A stretch of 64,000 nt of DNA from the NCBI RefSeq assembly GCF_013407935.1, contig NZ_JACBZU010000001.1:186001-250000 (forward strand), written 5' to 3'. Each line of letters begins with the position of its first letter. Position 1 is the stretch's first letter. This DNA comes from Allomuricauda sp. ARW1Y1 (lineage in GTDB: Bacteria > Bacteroidota > Bacteroidia > Flavobacteriales > Flavobacteriaceae). Shown here piece after piece: positions 37,056 to 47,981 of the stretch. Below the pieces are notes generated by a model that saw nothing but the letters and a program-made list of their open reading frames with translations, ran no database searches and was not told the DNA's origin. The position numbers and the translations under genes were made by a program.

Positions 37056-37766
37056 TTGACACCAAAAAGGTTGGCTAAGATAATAAACGAGATTAACAAC
37101 ATCCTATTGCCAAGGGCATGTTTTGGATGTAATGCCCAATTATTTAGGGGAGAACACGTTTTGTGTGCCGTTTGTCGACATGATGTGCCACTCACCGATC
37201 ATAACTATCTGGAAGAAAACGCTGTGGACCGCATATTTTATGGTAGAATCCCCATAAAAAAGGCGGCATCTTTTGTTTATTTCTCCAAAAATGGCCTGAT
37301 AAAAAATGTGCTGCATTGGCTGAAGTACAAAAATCAAGAACAGATCGGTGGTTTTTTTGGGGATTGGTGCGGCGCCCTTTTGAAAGAATCTGGCCAACTG
37401 AAGGATATTGATGTTGTAGTGCCGGTTCCCTTACACCCCAAGAAATTGAAAAAACGGGGGTATAACCAAGTAGCATTGTTCGCCCGCCACGTAGCGCAGC
37501 ATATCGGAGCGGATTATTGCGACAATTGGCTGATCAAGACCAAGAACACCAAAACCCAGACCAAAAAAGGCAGGCAAACGAGATGGGAAACTTCCAAGGA
37601 TGCCTTTGCTCTTGACCTTTCCAAAAATATCTCCTATACAAGGGTTCTATTGGTCGACGATGTGATTACAACGGGTGCCACCATCGAGTCCTGCGCTCGG
37701 GCCTTGCTGCAGGTAAAGGGATTGGAAGTTTATGTTTTGAGTATGGCGGTGGTGCCAGAGGGTTAA
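37056..37766 (+). CDS. ComF family phosphoribosyltransferase-like protein
   Basis: 236 residues starting at TTG 37056; an in-frame stop at 37050 leaves no upstream alternative. An N-terminal zinc finger (CFGC at about 22-25, then CAVC at about 37-40) precedes a type I phosphoribosyltransferase domain. Its PRPP loop is VLLVDDVITTGATIESCARAL, and RGYNQVALFARHVA is the conserved ComF block. ComF proteins support natural transformation by helping pass single-stranded DNA into the cytoplasm, though many bacteria carry them outside known competence operons. Two other DNA-processing genes lie in the window (radA, uvrC) but none is adjacent. Confidence 0.9.
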   Translation: MTPKRLAKIINEINNILLPRACFGCNAQLFRGEHVLCAVCRHDVPLTDHNYLEENAVDRIFYGRIPIKKAASFVYFSKNGLIKNVLHWLKYKNQEQIGGFFGDWCGALLKESGQLKDIDVVVPVPLHPKKLKKRGYNQVALFARHVAQHIGADYCDNWLIKTKNTKTQTKKGRQTRWETSKDAFALDLSKNISYTRVLLVDDVITTGATIESCARALLQVKGLEVYVLSMAVVPEG

Positions 37767-37830
37767 ATTTTGCCAATGCGGTATCGCATTTTTTAAATTA
37801 GTTGTTTCTTTGTTCCACAATGTTTTCGGC

Positions 37831-39450
37831 ATGGTTTATTTGAAAAAATCGTTGGGACTTCTTTTTTTCGCATTTATGGTGATGGCCCTTTGGCAATGCG
37901 CCAAGAGAGGTTCTCCCAGCGGCGGTCCCAAGGATACTACGCCCCCCAAGTTGGTAAGGGCCGAACCAGAAAATTTTACCACCAATTTCAAGGCAAAGAA
38001 AATACGCCTCTATTTCGATGAGCTTATCAAACTGGAAGATGTCCAAAACCAGTTGGTCGTGTCGCCCCCATTTAAAAACCCGGCTACCATAACACCCATG
38101 GGTGCTCCCAGCAAGTATATCGAAGTGGAGATAAAGGATACGCTAAGGGAAAACGCTACCTACACCATTAATTTTGGACAAAGTATAGTAGACAACAACG
38201 AAAAAAACCCAAACAGTTTTTTGACCTATGTGTTTTCGACAGGAGATTATTTGGATTCCTTGACCCTGACCGGGGCTGTTTCCGATGCGGTCAACCTTAA
38301 GGCAGATGAATTTATCAGTGTGATGCTCTACGAGATGGATAGTACCTACACAGATTCCACGGTGTTCAAACAGCCACCTTTGTACATCACCAACACGGGA
38401 GATAGTTTGCCCTTTTTTGAACTAAAAAACCTGAAAGGGGGTAAATATGCTCTTTTTGGGCTCAAGGATGTGAACAAAAACAATATGTTCGATCAATCCC
38501 AGGATAAAATCGGTTTTATTGCCGATACCATTACCGTACCAACAGATTCCATATATGTATTGAACCTGTTTAGGGAACAGCTTAATTACAAGGCATCGGT
38601 ACCCAGTATGGTGGCCAAGAACAAAATCATATTTGGATACCAAGGAGATTACAGGGACATGGTCATCGAATCCTTGACCACCTTGCCGGACTCTGTGAGC
38701 ACTACCCTTTTAAAAGAAAGGGACAAAGACACCTTGAATTATTGGCTTAGCCCGACAGAATTGGACTCGATTATCTTCACTGTTCAAAACGACAAAGTCG
38801 AGGCCATCGATACGTTTACGGTAAAAATGCGTGACCTTCCCATGGATTCCTTAAAACTATCCACCTCTGTAACGGGGAAGTTCAATTTTGAGGACAAATT
38901 CAGCATATTGGCCAATACTCCCATTGTTGCGTTGGATACGAGCCTAGTTTCTCTCAATGTGAGCGATTCCATTCCCATGTCTTACACTTTTGTCTTGGAT
39001 ACCCTTAAAAACAAGGTAGATTTTGATTTTGAGGTAGAGCCCAATCAAAAGTATTCCTTCTCGCTAATGCCCGGTGCCATCACTGATTTTTTTGGGATGC
39101 AAAACGATACCTTGGACTACAACCTATCAACTGGAAGTTTTGCCGATTACGGCAACCTTAGGATGATCTTGGGCGGCGACGTTACCTATCCCATCGTTGT
39201 GCAGTTGACCAATGAAAAGGGTGTGGTACAACGGGAAATTATTGCTTCGGAAGCCCAAATCTTTGAATTTAACCATCTCAACCCCGGGAATTATATCGCC
39301 CGCGTTATTTTTGATTCGAACGGAAACGGAAAATGGGATACGGGAAATTACTTGAAAAAACAGCAGCCCGAAAAAATCAGCTATTATCCGGGCACCATAG
39401 AAATCAGGGCAAATTGGGAAAAGGAAGAAACCTTTATTCTATCAAACTAA
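37831..39450 (+). CDS. Ig-like (Big_5/SbsA) domain lipoprotein
   Basis: 539 residues from the ATG at 37831; an upstream TTG at 37810 is less likely. A lipoprotein signal ends in MALWQCAKRGSPSGGPKD, and the glycine-rich stretch after Cys is typical of Bacteroidota lipoproteins sent to the surface. The first Ig-like domain (about 35-140) has the Big_5 pattern DTTPPKLVRAEPENFTTNF and IRLYFDELIKLEDV. Later a region resembling carboxypeptidase-regulatory or cohesin-like folds reads FDSNGNGKWDTGNYL near the end. Function is unknown. It ends 16 bp inside the convergent nitrilase-family gene. Confidence 0.82.
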   Translation: MVYLKKSLGLLFFAFMVMALWQCAKRGSPSGGPKDTTPPKLVRAEPENFTTNFKAKKIRLYFDELIKLEDVQNQLVVSPPFKNPATITPMGAPSKYIEVEIKDTLRENATYTINFGQSIVDNNEKNPNSFLTYVFSTGDYLDSLTLTGAVSDAVNLKADEFISVMLYEMDSTYTDSTVFKQPPLYITNTGDSLPFFELKNLKGGKYALFGLKDVNKNNMFDQSQDKIGFIADTITVPTDSIYVLNLFREQLNYKASVPSMVAKNKIIFGYQGDYRDMVIESLTTLPDSVSTTLLKERDKDTLNYWLSPTELDSIIFTVQNDKVEAIDTFTVKMRDLPMDSLKLSTSVTGKFNFEDKFSILANTPIVALDTSLVSLNVSDSIPMSYTFVLDTLKNKVDFDFEVEPNQKYSFSLMPGAITDFFGMQNDTLDYNLSTGSFADYGNLRMILGGDVTYPIVVQLTNEKGVVQREIIASEAQIFEFNHLNPGNYIARVIFDSNGNGKWDTGNYLKKQQPEKISYYPGTIEIRANWEKEETFILSN

Positions 39451-40210
39451 AGTGGTCCCTGTCCTCTAAAAATCGTAATTGTTTTCTGGTATCTTCGATA
39501 TGGGCCTTGTCCAAAGTGGCGTAAAGTACCTCTTCCTTTTCGGAATAACATAATTGCTCTCCAAGGACATCGTATACTGCGGAATGCCCAGTGTATTCGA
39601 AATCAGCACCATCCAAACCTACACGATTGACACCGATACAATAGGCCATGTTTTCAATGGCCCTTGCCTTTAAGAGTGTGTCCCAAGCGGCGATTCTTTT
39701 CTTGGGCCAGTTGGCCACGTACATCAGCACATCGTAATCCTCCGAATTTCTGGACCACACTGGAAAACGCAGATCGTAACAAATCATGGGGCAGATTTTA
39801 AATCCTTTAAAGTCCAAAATAAGTTTTTCTTTGCCCGCCTCGTATACTTCATCCTCTCCTGCCAAGGTAAAGGTGTGTTTTTTATCGTAGCTTTTGGTAG
39901 CGCCATCAGGATAGACAAAAAACAGGCGATTAAAAAATTGGTCCGCTTCTTGGAAGACAATACTTCCAACAACTGCTGCGTCCTTTGCTTTGGCCAAGTC
40001 TTGCATCCATTTTAACGTAATCCCACCTTCAGATGCCTCCAAATGCCCGGGCTTCATGGTAAAGCCACTGGTAAACATTTCAGGGAGAACAATAACATCC
40101 ACATCGGATCGTACGCCAGCTATCTTTTCCTTAAACATTTTTCGGTTACTTGCTGGGTCTTCCCAATGCAAATAGGTTTGAATCAAAGCAATGTTCAAGC
40201 TTTTAGGCAT
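39434..40210 (-). CDS. Nitrilase-family amidohydrolase (YafV/omega-amidase-like)
   Basis: 258 residues. The catalytic triad of the carbon-nitrogen hydrolases is complete: Glu44 in LPEMFTSGF, Lys110 in YDKKHTF and Cys144 in CYDLRFPVW. Sequence and length follow Escherichia coli YafV-type omega-amidases, which hydrolyse alpha-ketoglutaramate or alpha-ketosuccinamate and repair side products of transamination. There is no signal peptide, so it is cytoplasmic. Its start overlaps the stop of the ankyrin gene by 8 bp on the same strand, and its end overlaps the convergent lipoprotein gene by 17 bp. Confidence 0.92.
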   Translation of the reverse strand: MPKSLNIALIQTYLHWEDPASNRKMFKEKIAGVRSDVDVIVLPEMFTSGFTMKPGHLEASEGGITLKWMQDLAKAKDAAVVGSIVFQEADQFFNRLFFVYPDGATKSYDKKHTFTLAGEDEVYEAGKEKLILDFKGFKICPMICYDLRFPVWSRNSEDYDVLMYVANWPKKRIAAWDTLLKARAIENMAYCIGVNRVGLDGADFEYTGHSAVYDVLGEQLCYSEKEEVLYATLDKAHIEDTRKQLRFLEDRDHFSLIE

Positions 40211-40688
40211 CTTGATATTGTTTTAGGAGTTCCACCAATTCCGCATTTCCTTGTTCCTTTACCAAGTCCATGGCGGTGTTGCCGCGTGCATCCTTCACCG
40301 ATGCATCGGCCCCATGCTTTAACAGCATTTCGGCAATATCCTTTCGGTTAAAAGTGACTGCGTAGATGAGACAGGTAGCGCCCATAGCGTTTTTTTGGCT
40401 CACATTGGCACCAGCATCAATCAGTTTTTGGGCAATATCCGTATAGCCCTTAAAACAAACTCCCATAAGTGCGGTATTGCCCGAACCGTCCAACGCATCG
40501 ACTTTGGCACCTTTTTTAAGTAAAAAATCCACCATATTGGTATGGCCATAATATGCGGCCAACAATAATGGAGTGGAGCCCCTTTCATCTTTGACTTCCA
40601 GCAAAGCTGGGTCGTTGTCCAGTAGCTTTTGTACGGTCTCCAAATTGCCCGACCGTATCTGATTGAAAAGTTCCTGCTTGTTGTTCAT
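40203..40688 (-). CDS. Ankyrin-repeat protein downstream of katG
   Basis: 161 residues forming about four ankyrin repeats: DERGSTPLLLAAYYGHTNMVDFLLKKGA, DGSGNTALMGVCFKGYTDIAQKLIDAGA, NAMGATCLIYAVTFNRKDIAEMLLKHGA and a final capping repeat with DARGNTAMDLVKEQGN, each abbreviated by its core here. There is no signal peptide. In Pseudomonas a similar small ankyrin protein (AnkB) follows a catalase gene and is needed for full catalase activity. The same order, catalase-peroxidase then ankyrin, is seen here, with a terminator-like hairpin between. The stop overlaps the start of the amidase gene. Confidence 0.88.
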   Translation of the reverse strand: MNNKQELFNQIRSGNLETVQKLLDNDPALLEVKDERGSTPLLLAAYYGHTNMVDFLLKKGAKVDALDGSGNTALMGVCFKGYTDIAQKLIDAGANVSQKNAMGATCLIYAVTFNRKDIAEMLLKHGADASVKDARGNTAMDLVKEQGNAELVELLKQYQDA

Positions 40689-40705
40689 AGCTCTGTGAAA
40701 GTTAT

Positions 40706-40743
40706 AAAAAAACTGCCATAACCTTGTGGGGTCATGGCAGCAT
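40706..40743 (-). terminator. Hairpin terminator between katG and the ankyrin gene
   Basis: CTGCCATGACC/GGTTATGGCAG on the minus strand pairs fully (one G-U), then a run of seven T. On the plus strand the same spot would be an A-C mismatch, which supports action on the minus strand, at the end of katG. Confidence 0.7.
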
Positions 40744-40784
40744 TTAATTCAATTCTCTTTTTCTATTCACTCGCTCCGATAGGC

Positions 40785-43013
<2,229 letters not shown>

Positions 43014-43034
43014 TTATATTAATTTTCAGTTCCT

Positions 43035-43042
43035 TAAAGATA
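43035..43042 (-). promoter_or_regulatory. Possible -7 element for katG
   Basis: Minus-strand TATCTTTA is one base off TAnnTTTG, 37 bp before the katG start. ATAG-N7-CTAT (43095-43109) further upstream resembles one OxyR half-site, but the second half is out of phase. Confidence 0.35.
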
Positions 43043-43184
43043 CTAAATTGCTTGCCTAGACCATAGACGTTTGATATTAATATATTATTAAAACATAGTT
43101 TTTCTCTATTGGTTTCACCTCCTTTGATCGAGTTCCTTGATTTTCTATATTTTCCTTAACACTATTTGGCAAACCCTTTCCAAA

Positions 43185-43211
43185 TTGGAGCAAGTTGTTT
43201 GGTTACTTTTG
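43185..43211 (+). promoter_or_regulatory. Promoter of the SYLF-domain gene
   Basis: TTG at 43185-43187 and TACTTTTG at 43204-43211, spaced by 16 bp, match the Bacteroidota -33/-7 pattern. The start codon is 23 bp after the -7 element. Confidence 0.6.
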
Positions 43212-43233
43212 ATTGAACCTTAATAATGACACT

Positions 43234-43764
43234 ATGAAATTGATAAGAATATGTGCCTTGGCAACCCTATTGTTAACAACAACCGTTGCCTCGGCCCAAA
43301 GTAGAAAGGACCAAAAGATTATGCAGGATGCCCAAAAGGCCAAAACGACCCTACTGGAGACCAGTCCGGGCTTGGAACGCTTTTTTGAAGATTCCGCTGG
43401 CTACGTAATTTTCCCGAATGTAGGGAAAGGTGGTTTTATTATTGGCGGGGCATCCGGTAACGGCGTAGTCTACGAAAATGGCGAAGCAGTGGGCATGGCC
43501 GATTTGAAAAAGTTGAACATTGGACTGCAAGCGGGTGGTCAGGCCATTATCGAGGTCATCTTTTTTGAGACCAATGTGGATTTACAGCGCTTCAAAACCG
43601 AAAAATTCCAATTTGCGGCCGAGACTTCGGCGGTTGCCTTAAAATCCGGTATTGCCTTTAATGCCAAATATAAGGATGGTGTAGCCGTTTTTGCCCTGCC
43701 CAAGGCTGGCCTTATGGCCGACGCCTCGGTAGGTGGACAAAAATTCAGTTATAAAGCATTCTAG
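43234..43764 (+). CDS. SYLF/Ysc84-domain lipid-binding protein (secreted)
   Basis: 176 residues from the ATG at 43234; a TTG at 43213 overlaps the promoter region. A signal peptide (MKLIRICALATLLLTTTVASAQ) is followed by one SYLF domain covering nearly the whole mature protein: RFFEDSAGYVIFPNVGKGGFIIGGASGNGVVYENGE, with the core GYVIFPNVGKGG, then LQAGGQAIIEVIFFE and FNAKYKDGVAVFALPKAGLM. SYLF domains bind phosphoinositides in eukaryotes; bacterial members are secreted proteins of unclear role. It lies between katG (divergent) and the DUF5689 gene (convergent, 4 bp gap). Confidence 0.88.
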   Translation: MKLIRICALATLLLTTTVASAQSRKDQKIMQDAQKAKTTLLETSPGLERFFEDSAGYVIFPNVGKGGFIIGGASGNGVVYENGEAVGMADLKKLNIGLQAGGQAIIEVIFFETNVDLQRFKTEKFQFAAETSAVALKSGIAFNAKYKDGVAVFALPKAGLMADASVGGQKFSYKAF

Positions 43765-43768
43765 AAAA

Positions 43769-45133
43769 TTAATCCCGAACCCCCGGGGTAAAATCCTCGG
43801 GGGCGTTCTGGGGCTGTAGTATGGTTCCCGCCTCTCCGGTATCGTTAAAGATAGTCCATTCCGAAAAGGTATACACGGGGTTTGCGGTGGTAATTTCGAT
43901 GTTCCGTACCGCACGGCCATCCTCAAATTCGTGATTGGTTCCGGAACCATCCTCTCCAATGACCCCAAACGCATCGATGACCGTTCCAAAGGGGTCCACT
44001 AGCTCCAAATTGTCATCACCGTTAGAATCGGCCGGACTGTTGGTGGACACCCCTAAATCGGGAGCAAAACCGTACACCAGTTCAAATTCCGTAGCGTTGG
44101 GGGATACCACCAAGGTGCTTTCGCCATTGATTATAAAGCCCGTTAAATCGATGGTAGAACTCACCTCCATATTATCGTTGGTATACCGTCGGAGCGTCCA
44201 CAGGTTTAAATCCAGCGGTTCTTCACTCGCATTGTACAGTTCCACGAAGCGCGCTCCGGAATTGTTGTCCGGGTCGGCCAGTTCGGAAATAAAAATACGA
44301 TTGGAAGTAAACTCGGTGATGATTTCAGGACAGCGTTCATTGATAAAGGACACATCTTCCAAACTACGAATAATCAACTGTGGGGACTTCCCATCCCGAG
44401 TGAGTATGGCCGTGAGGGTTCCATTCAAATGGGGCAAGAGCTCCGCTTGAAAGTCAGCATAACCACTGTTCAACAAGGTGATTTCATTTTCCGCACAATC
44501 GACCAAGGTACGTTCGGTTTCCTCCTCGGGAATGGCGTAGGGTTCTCCCAATGTATCCTCTGCAAATTCCAACGAATCCAACTGTACCAATATTTCCGTA
44601 GGAATACTGTCAATTTCTGCGATGGTCGTCTTGAGCGGTTGAATCGTACCCGGCCCTTCACAGGAGGTAAATACGTGCTCCAACACCTTTCCCCTGGGCA
44701 ATCGACCTACCGAGCGGTTCCCAAAAGAGGAGAACGCCCCTCCCAACTCAAGCGTAGTTCCCTTTCGGTCCAGATAGAGCTCCTTTAGTTTGATATAGAC
44801 CTTGCTCCCAACTGGATATAGCAAATGCGACTCCCGAAAATCCATCTCCAACCGAATTCCTCCCGTAGGATTCGCAGGACTGTCCTGTAGATAAAGTACA
44901 TTAAAAAAATTGCCCGCTTGATCGGAAGAAATCACATAGCCCTCCAGCACCCAATCTTCCTGAATCTGTACTACCTCATCTTGAACGAGCGAATCCAAAG
45001 CGGCAAAAGTGATGTTTGCCGTAATATCCGTAGTGCAGTTGGCTTCCAATGTTCCAAATTCTCGGCCCTCCACACAACTCCATGCTAGGATGACCAATAC
45101 AATTCCGATGCTCTTTAAAACTAAATTTTTCAT
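43769..45133 (-). CDS. DUF5689 / lamin-tail-domain lipoprotein
   Basis: 454 residues. A lipoprotein signal ends in LVILAWSCVEG. The DUF5689 region (about 40-270) has VLEGYVISSDQAGNFFNVLYLQD and SKVYIKLKELYLDRKGTTLELGG, an OB-fold-like pattern. A lamin-tail domain (about 285-400) has ISELADPDNNSGARFVELYNASEEPLDL. Lamin-tail domains often accompany extracellular nucleases. It lies 11 bp after the stop of the TonB receptor, and a secreted endonuclease/phosphatase is divergent on the other side of that receptor. The set is probably one function, such as capturing nucleic acid or phosphoesters. Confidence 0.87.
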   Translation of the reverse strand: MKNLVLKSIGIVLVILAWSCVEGREFGTLEANCTTDITANITFAALDSLVQDEVVQIQEDWVLEGYVISSDQAGNFFNVLYLQDSPANPTGGIRLEMDFRESHLLYPVGSKVYIKLKELYLDRKGTTLELGGAFSSFGNRSVGRLPRGKVLEHVFTSCEGPGTIQPLKTTIAEIDSIPTEILVQLDSLEFAEDTLGEPYAIPEEETERTLVDCAENEITLLNSGYADFQAELLPHLNGTLTAILTRDGKSPQLIIRSLEDVSFINERCPEIITEFTSNRIFISELADPDNNSGARFVELYNASEEPLDLNLWTLRRYTNDNMEVSSTIDLTGFIINGESTLVVSPNATEFELVYGFAPDLGVSTNSPADSNGDDNLELVDPFGTVIDAFGVIGEDGSGTNHEFEDGRAVRNIEITTANPVYTFSEWTIFNDTGEAGTILQPQNAPEDFTPGVRD

Positions 45134-45144
45134 GGGATAATGGA

Positions 45145-47880
45145 TTAAAAGCTAATAGCCAAATTCAAAAAATAGGTGCGTCCGTAACTGTACCAATATT
45201 TTGGTGCGAAGGAAGGGGAACCGCTCTGATTGTCTTGCCGCAACTGCCCAAAGTTCCCGTTACGGCTCTGCTCATAGCCTCCTGTACGGAAAACCGTATC
45301 GAACAGATTGTTCACACTGGCAAAAAGGCTAATGTATTTTCCGCCCACCAACCACGATTTGCCACCCACTAGATTGAGCAGGTAGATGTCCTCCAACTTT
45401 TTTTGCCGCAGTAGATGGCCCACATTTTCCTCGGTGGCATCGGGGAAGGCTTTACCCGTTTCTGGGTCAATCAAAAAACTCACGGTTCTGGTGATGGCGG
45501 AGAGGTTGATATAGTTATTGGTGAGGTAGTTGGTCGTTGCGCTGACCCACCAGTACTTGGGCGAACGATAGGATACACCGAGAGCAACGGCGGTTTGGGG
45601 GCCTTGTGCCAGTCTGAGGTCTTTGAGGTCGGCAACACCCAAATCAATGGTACCTTCGGGCGCAATGAGGTCCTCTTCAGGTCCGGCCGTGTCAAAATTT
45701 ATTTGAATGGATGGGTCACTGGCATAGGTGTACTCGCCAAAATTTCCGGCCGCGGTCAACTTTACACTGGAGGATGCCTCGTACTCAAAGCCAAACTCAA
45801 TGCCCTTGTGCAGCCTATCCAATCCAGTGATGACCTCCTGCACAAAATCGGAACCCAATCCCGAATCCACGAAAAAGAAATTGATGTCGGTGGTGTGCTG
45901 AAACCGCGTATAAAAAGCACTTATACGACCTGTTAGATTGGGCAATCGGACAAAATAGCCCAAATCCACGCTGCTTATAGCTTCCTGCTGCAGATCAGGC
46001 ACTGTTTCATTGTTCTCCCTCGGGTTGATGAATATATTCTGAACAATGGGTGGCCGTTCCAGCTGCGCTGCAGTCGCGGTAATCCAATGTCGTCCGTTCA
46101 GGAAATAGGTCAAACCAGCTTTGTACGATAGATTGGAAAAAGAAATTTGATTGCCAGGGCCAAAGGAATTTTCCAGATAACGCTCGTTGGTAAAGAAACC
46201 ATTGCGCTGTACCTGCTGATTGGAATAAGCGGCCGAAACAAACCCATCCCATGTTTTGGAAGTCAGTTGAAGCTGTGCATAGGCTTCCATTTGGGAAGCG
46301 TCCAAATTATAGTGATAGTTGAACTTTTCGCCTTCCGTTTTCTGTAAATCGCCTTGGGTATCGTTCAAGGTATCGGAAAAGGTATCCAAATCTTCATGGA
46401 AAGCGGCACCCAACAAATCTTGGATTTCAGCAAAGTTTTCGGAGGACGTACTCCTATAATTTCCTCCCAAACCCAGCTGTATCAAATCGCCAAGGTGAGC
46501 GTTGAAACTTGTAGATACCGTCAAGGTCTTATCTTCTGTCACATCATCATAGAGCAGGTAGGCCGCTTTGTCAGCATTATTGGTGTTAGCAGTGTAGAGT
46601 TGCTCCCAATTGAGCTGCGGGTCTTCCAAAAAGGCTTCTTTGGCCAAGTTGGCATTCACGAAATCCGCTCCTATGGAACTGTTGATGTAGTAACTCGGCA
46701 AATATCTGTAATAGGTAGGGTCCGGATTTGGGGCGTTGTAATATCCCAGCCTACTGCGGGAATTCGTGCCTGTTTGATAGGCAAATCCAAGATTCCAATC
46801 CACTTTTTTGGTATCAAGCGTATAGTTGAGCAAAAAAATCGGTTCAAATATCTCCCGCTCCCTTGAATTTCTGATATTCCCATCTTGATTACCCCAGTAA
46901 GGATTATACCGGGCACCCATCAAATCGAATACTTCTTCGGTCATCGCAGAGGAACGCCCCCTTCGATTGCGCGCCAAAATTGAGGTAAATGCAATGCTGT
47001 TCTTGGAATTGAACTGATATTCCAAAGCTCCAAAAAAGGAATACGCATCGTACAAGGTGCCTTCCACATAACCTTCATTGGCCCATCTGCGCGAGGCCGA
47101 TACCGAATACGAAAGTCCGCTTGGCCGTTCCCCCGAATTATACGTGGCCATAAGCCTGCCATTGTAGGTTCGGTTGGAAAGGGATGAAGACAAACGTAAG
47201 CCTGGGCGAAGACCAGATGGCCGGGTATTGATGTTGGTATTCCCCAAAATTCCGCCAAACAAGTAGGAGTTAATGGAAAGTCCGTTGGTAAATTCCTGAT
47301 TGCGGACCACATCGTTAAGTCCGCCCCAATTGTTCCACTGCGGCCTGCCATCAAAGAATTTGTTCATTGGAACTCCATTGATGAGCACCATTCCATTTCG
47401 GGAATCGTATCCTCGGACCTTAAAAAAGGCCTGTCCAAAATCAAAAGCGGCACGATTTAAAAAAATATCACGGGTAGACTGCAACAATCCCATGGTACTG
47501 GAAACGGATTCAAAGTCATCGGAAAGGTCTCCTTCGGTAAGCGTAATCAGGTTATCCGTTTGTTCACGGGCAATGTCTCTTTCCAAATAAATAATGCCCA
47601 AATCAATGGGGTTTCCATCCAAATAAATGGAATATCGCTTGGTGATGAAATCCAAAGCGGAAATTTGGAGCATCTGTTCTCCTGTTTCCGATAAGATTAG
47701 TTCAAACTCACCCTTTGCATTTACTGTAAATTGTTGGGAACTGCTTTCCAAAATGATGTTTGCATTGGAAATGGGAACATCCAATCCCTTGTCCATTAAT
47801 TGGCCTGTAACCCGTGTACGTTGTTGCCCGTACAGCACTTTGCAACAACAGAGTACAGCCCAGAGTACGGCTAGTCTCAT
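45145..47880 (-). CDS. TonB-dependent receptor of the DUF5689/nuclease module
   Basis: 911 residues. A signal peptide (MRLAVLWAVLCCCKVLYGQQ) is followed by a carboxypeptidase-regulatory-like domain (about 23-105) and a plug domain with FFKVRGYDSRNGMVLINGVPMNKFFDGRPQWNNWGG (core VRGYDSRNGMVLINGVPMN). A barrel ends ...YGRTYFLNLAISF. It is co-directional with the DUF5689 lipoprotein (11 bp apart) and divergent from the secreted nuclease (101 bp). No SusD family protein is present, so the lipoprotein may serve as the surface partner. The 101-bp divergent region shows a weak TATTTTAG toward the nuclease at 47956-47963 and nothing clear toward the receptor. Confidence 0.92.
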   Translation of the reverse strand: MRLAVLWAVLCCCKVLYGQQRTRVTGQLMDKGLDVPISNANIILESSSQQFTVNAKGEFELILSETGEQMLQISALDFITKRYSIYLDGNPIDLGIIYLERDIAREQTDNLITLTEGDLSDDFESVSSTMGLLQSTRDIFLNRAAFDFGQAFFKVRGYDSRNGMVLINGVPMNKFFDGRPQWNNWGGLNDVVRNQEFTNGLSINSYLFGGILGNTNINTRPSGLRPGLRLSSSLSNRTYNGRLMATYNSGERPSGLSYSVSASRRWANEGYVEGTLYDAYSFFGALEYQFNSKNSIAFTSILARNRRGRSSAMTEEVFDLMGARYNPYWGNQDGNIRNSREREIFEPIFLLNYTLDTKKVDWNLGFAYQTGTNSRSRLGYYNAPNPDPTYYRYLPSYYINSSIGADFVNANLAKEAFLEDPQLNWEQLYTANTNNADKAAYLLYDDVTEDKTLTVSTSFNAHLGDLIQLGLGGNYRSTSSENFAEIQDLLGAAFHEDLDTFSDTLNDTQGDLQKTEGEKFNYHYNLDASQMEAYAQLQLTSKTWDGFVSAAYSNQQVQRNGFFTNERYLENSFGPGNQISFSNLSYKAGLTYFLNGRHWITATAAQLERPPIVQNIFINPRENNETVPDLQQEAISSVDLGYFVRLPNLTGRISAFYTRFQHTTDINFFFVDSGLGSDFVQEVITGLDRLHKGIEFGFEYEASSSVKLTAAGNFGEYTYASDPSIQINFDTAGPEEDLIAPEGTIDLGVADLKDLRLAQGPQTAVALGVSYRSPKYWWVSATTNYLTNNYINLSAITRTVSFLIDPETGKAFPDATEENVGHLLRQKKLEDIYLLNLVGGKSWLVGGKYISLFASVNNLFDTVFRTGGYEQSRNGNFGQLRQDNQSGSPSFAPKYWYSYGRTYFLNLAISF

Positions 47881-47981
47881 AGCTTATTGTAGGTTAATGA
47901 ATAAAAAAGGGGTTGTAATTGCTGTACAAATTGCAAGAAAGCGTACAATCTTACTTATTTTAGCTACAAAATCAAAATAGA

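Noticed and set aside
43116..43125. CACCTCCTTT, identical to the 3' end of 16S rRNA (anti-Shine-Dalgarno)
   Set aside because: A 10-base match is likely by chance in 64 kb on two strands, and no transcript of the right strand with a function is implied.
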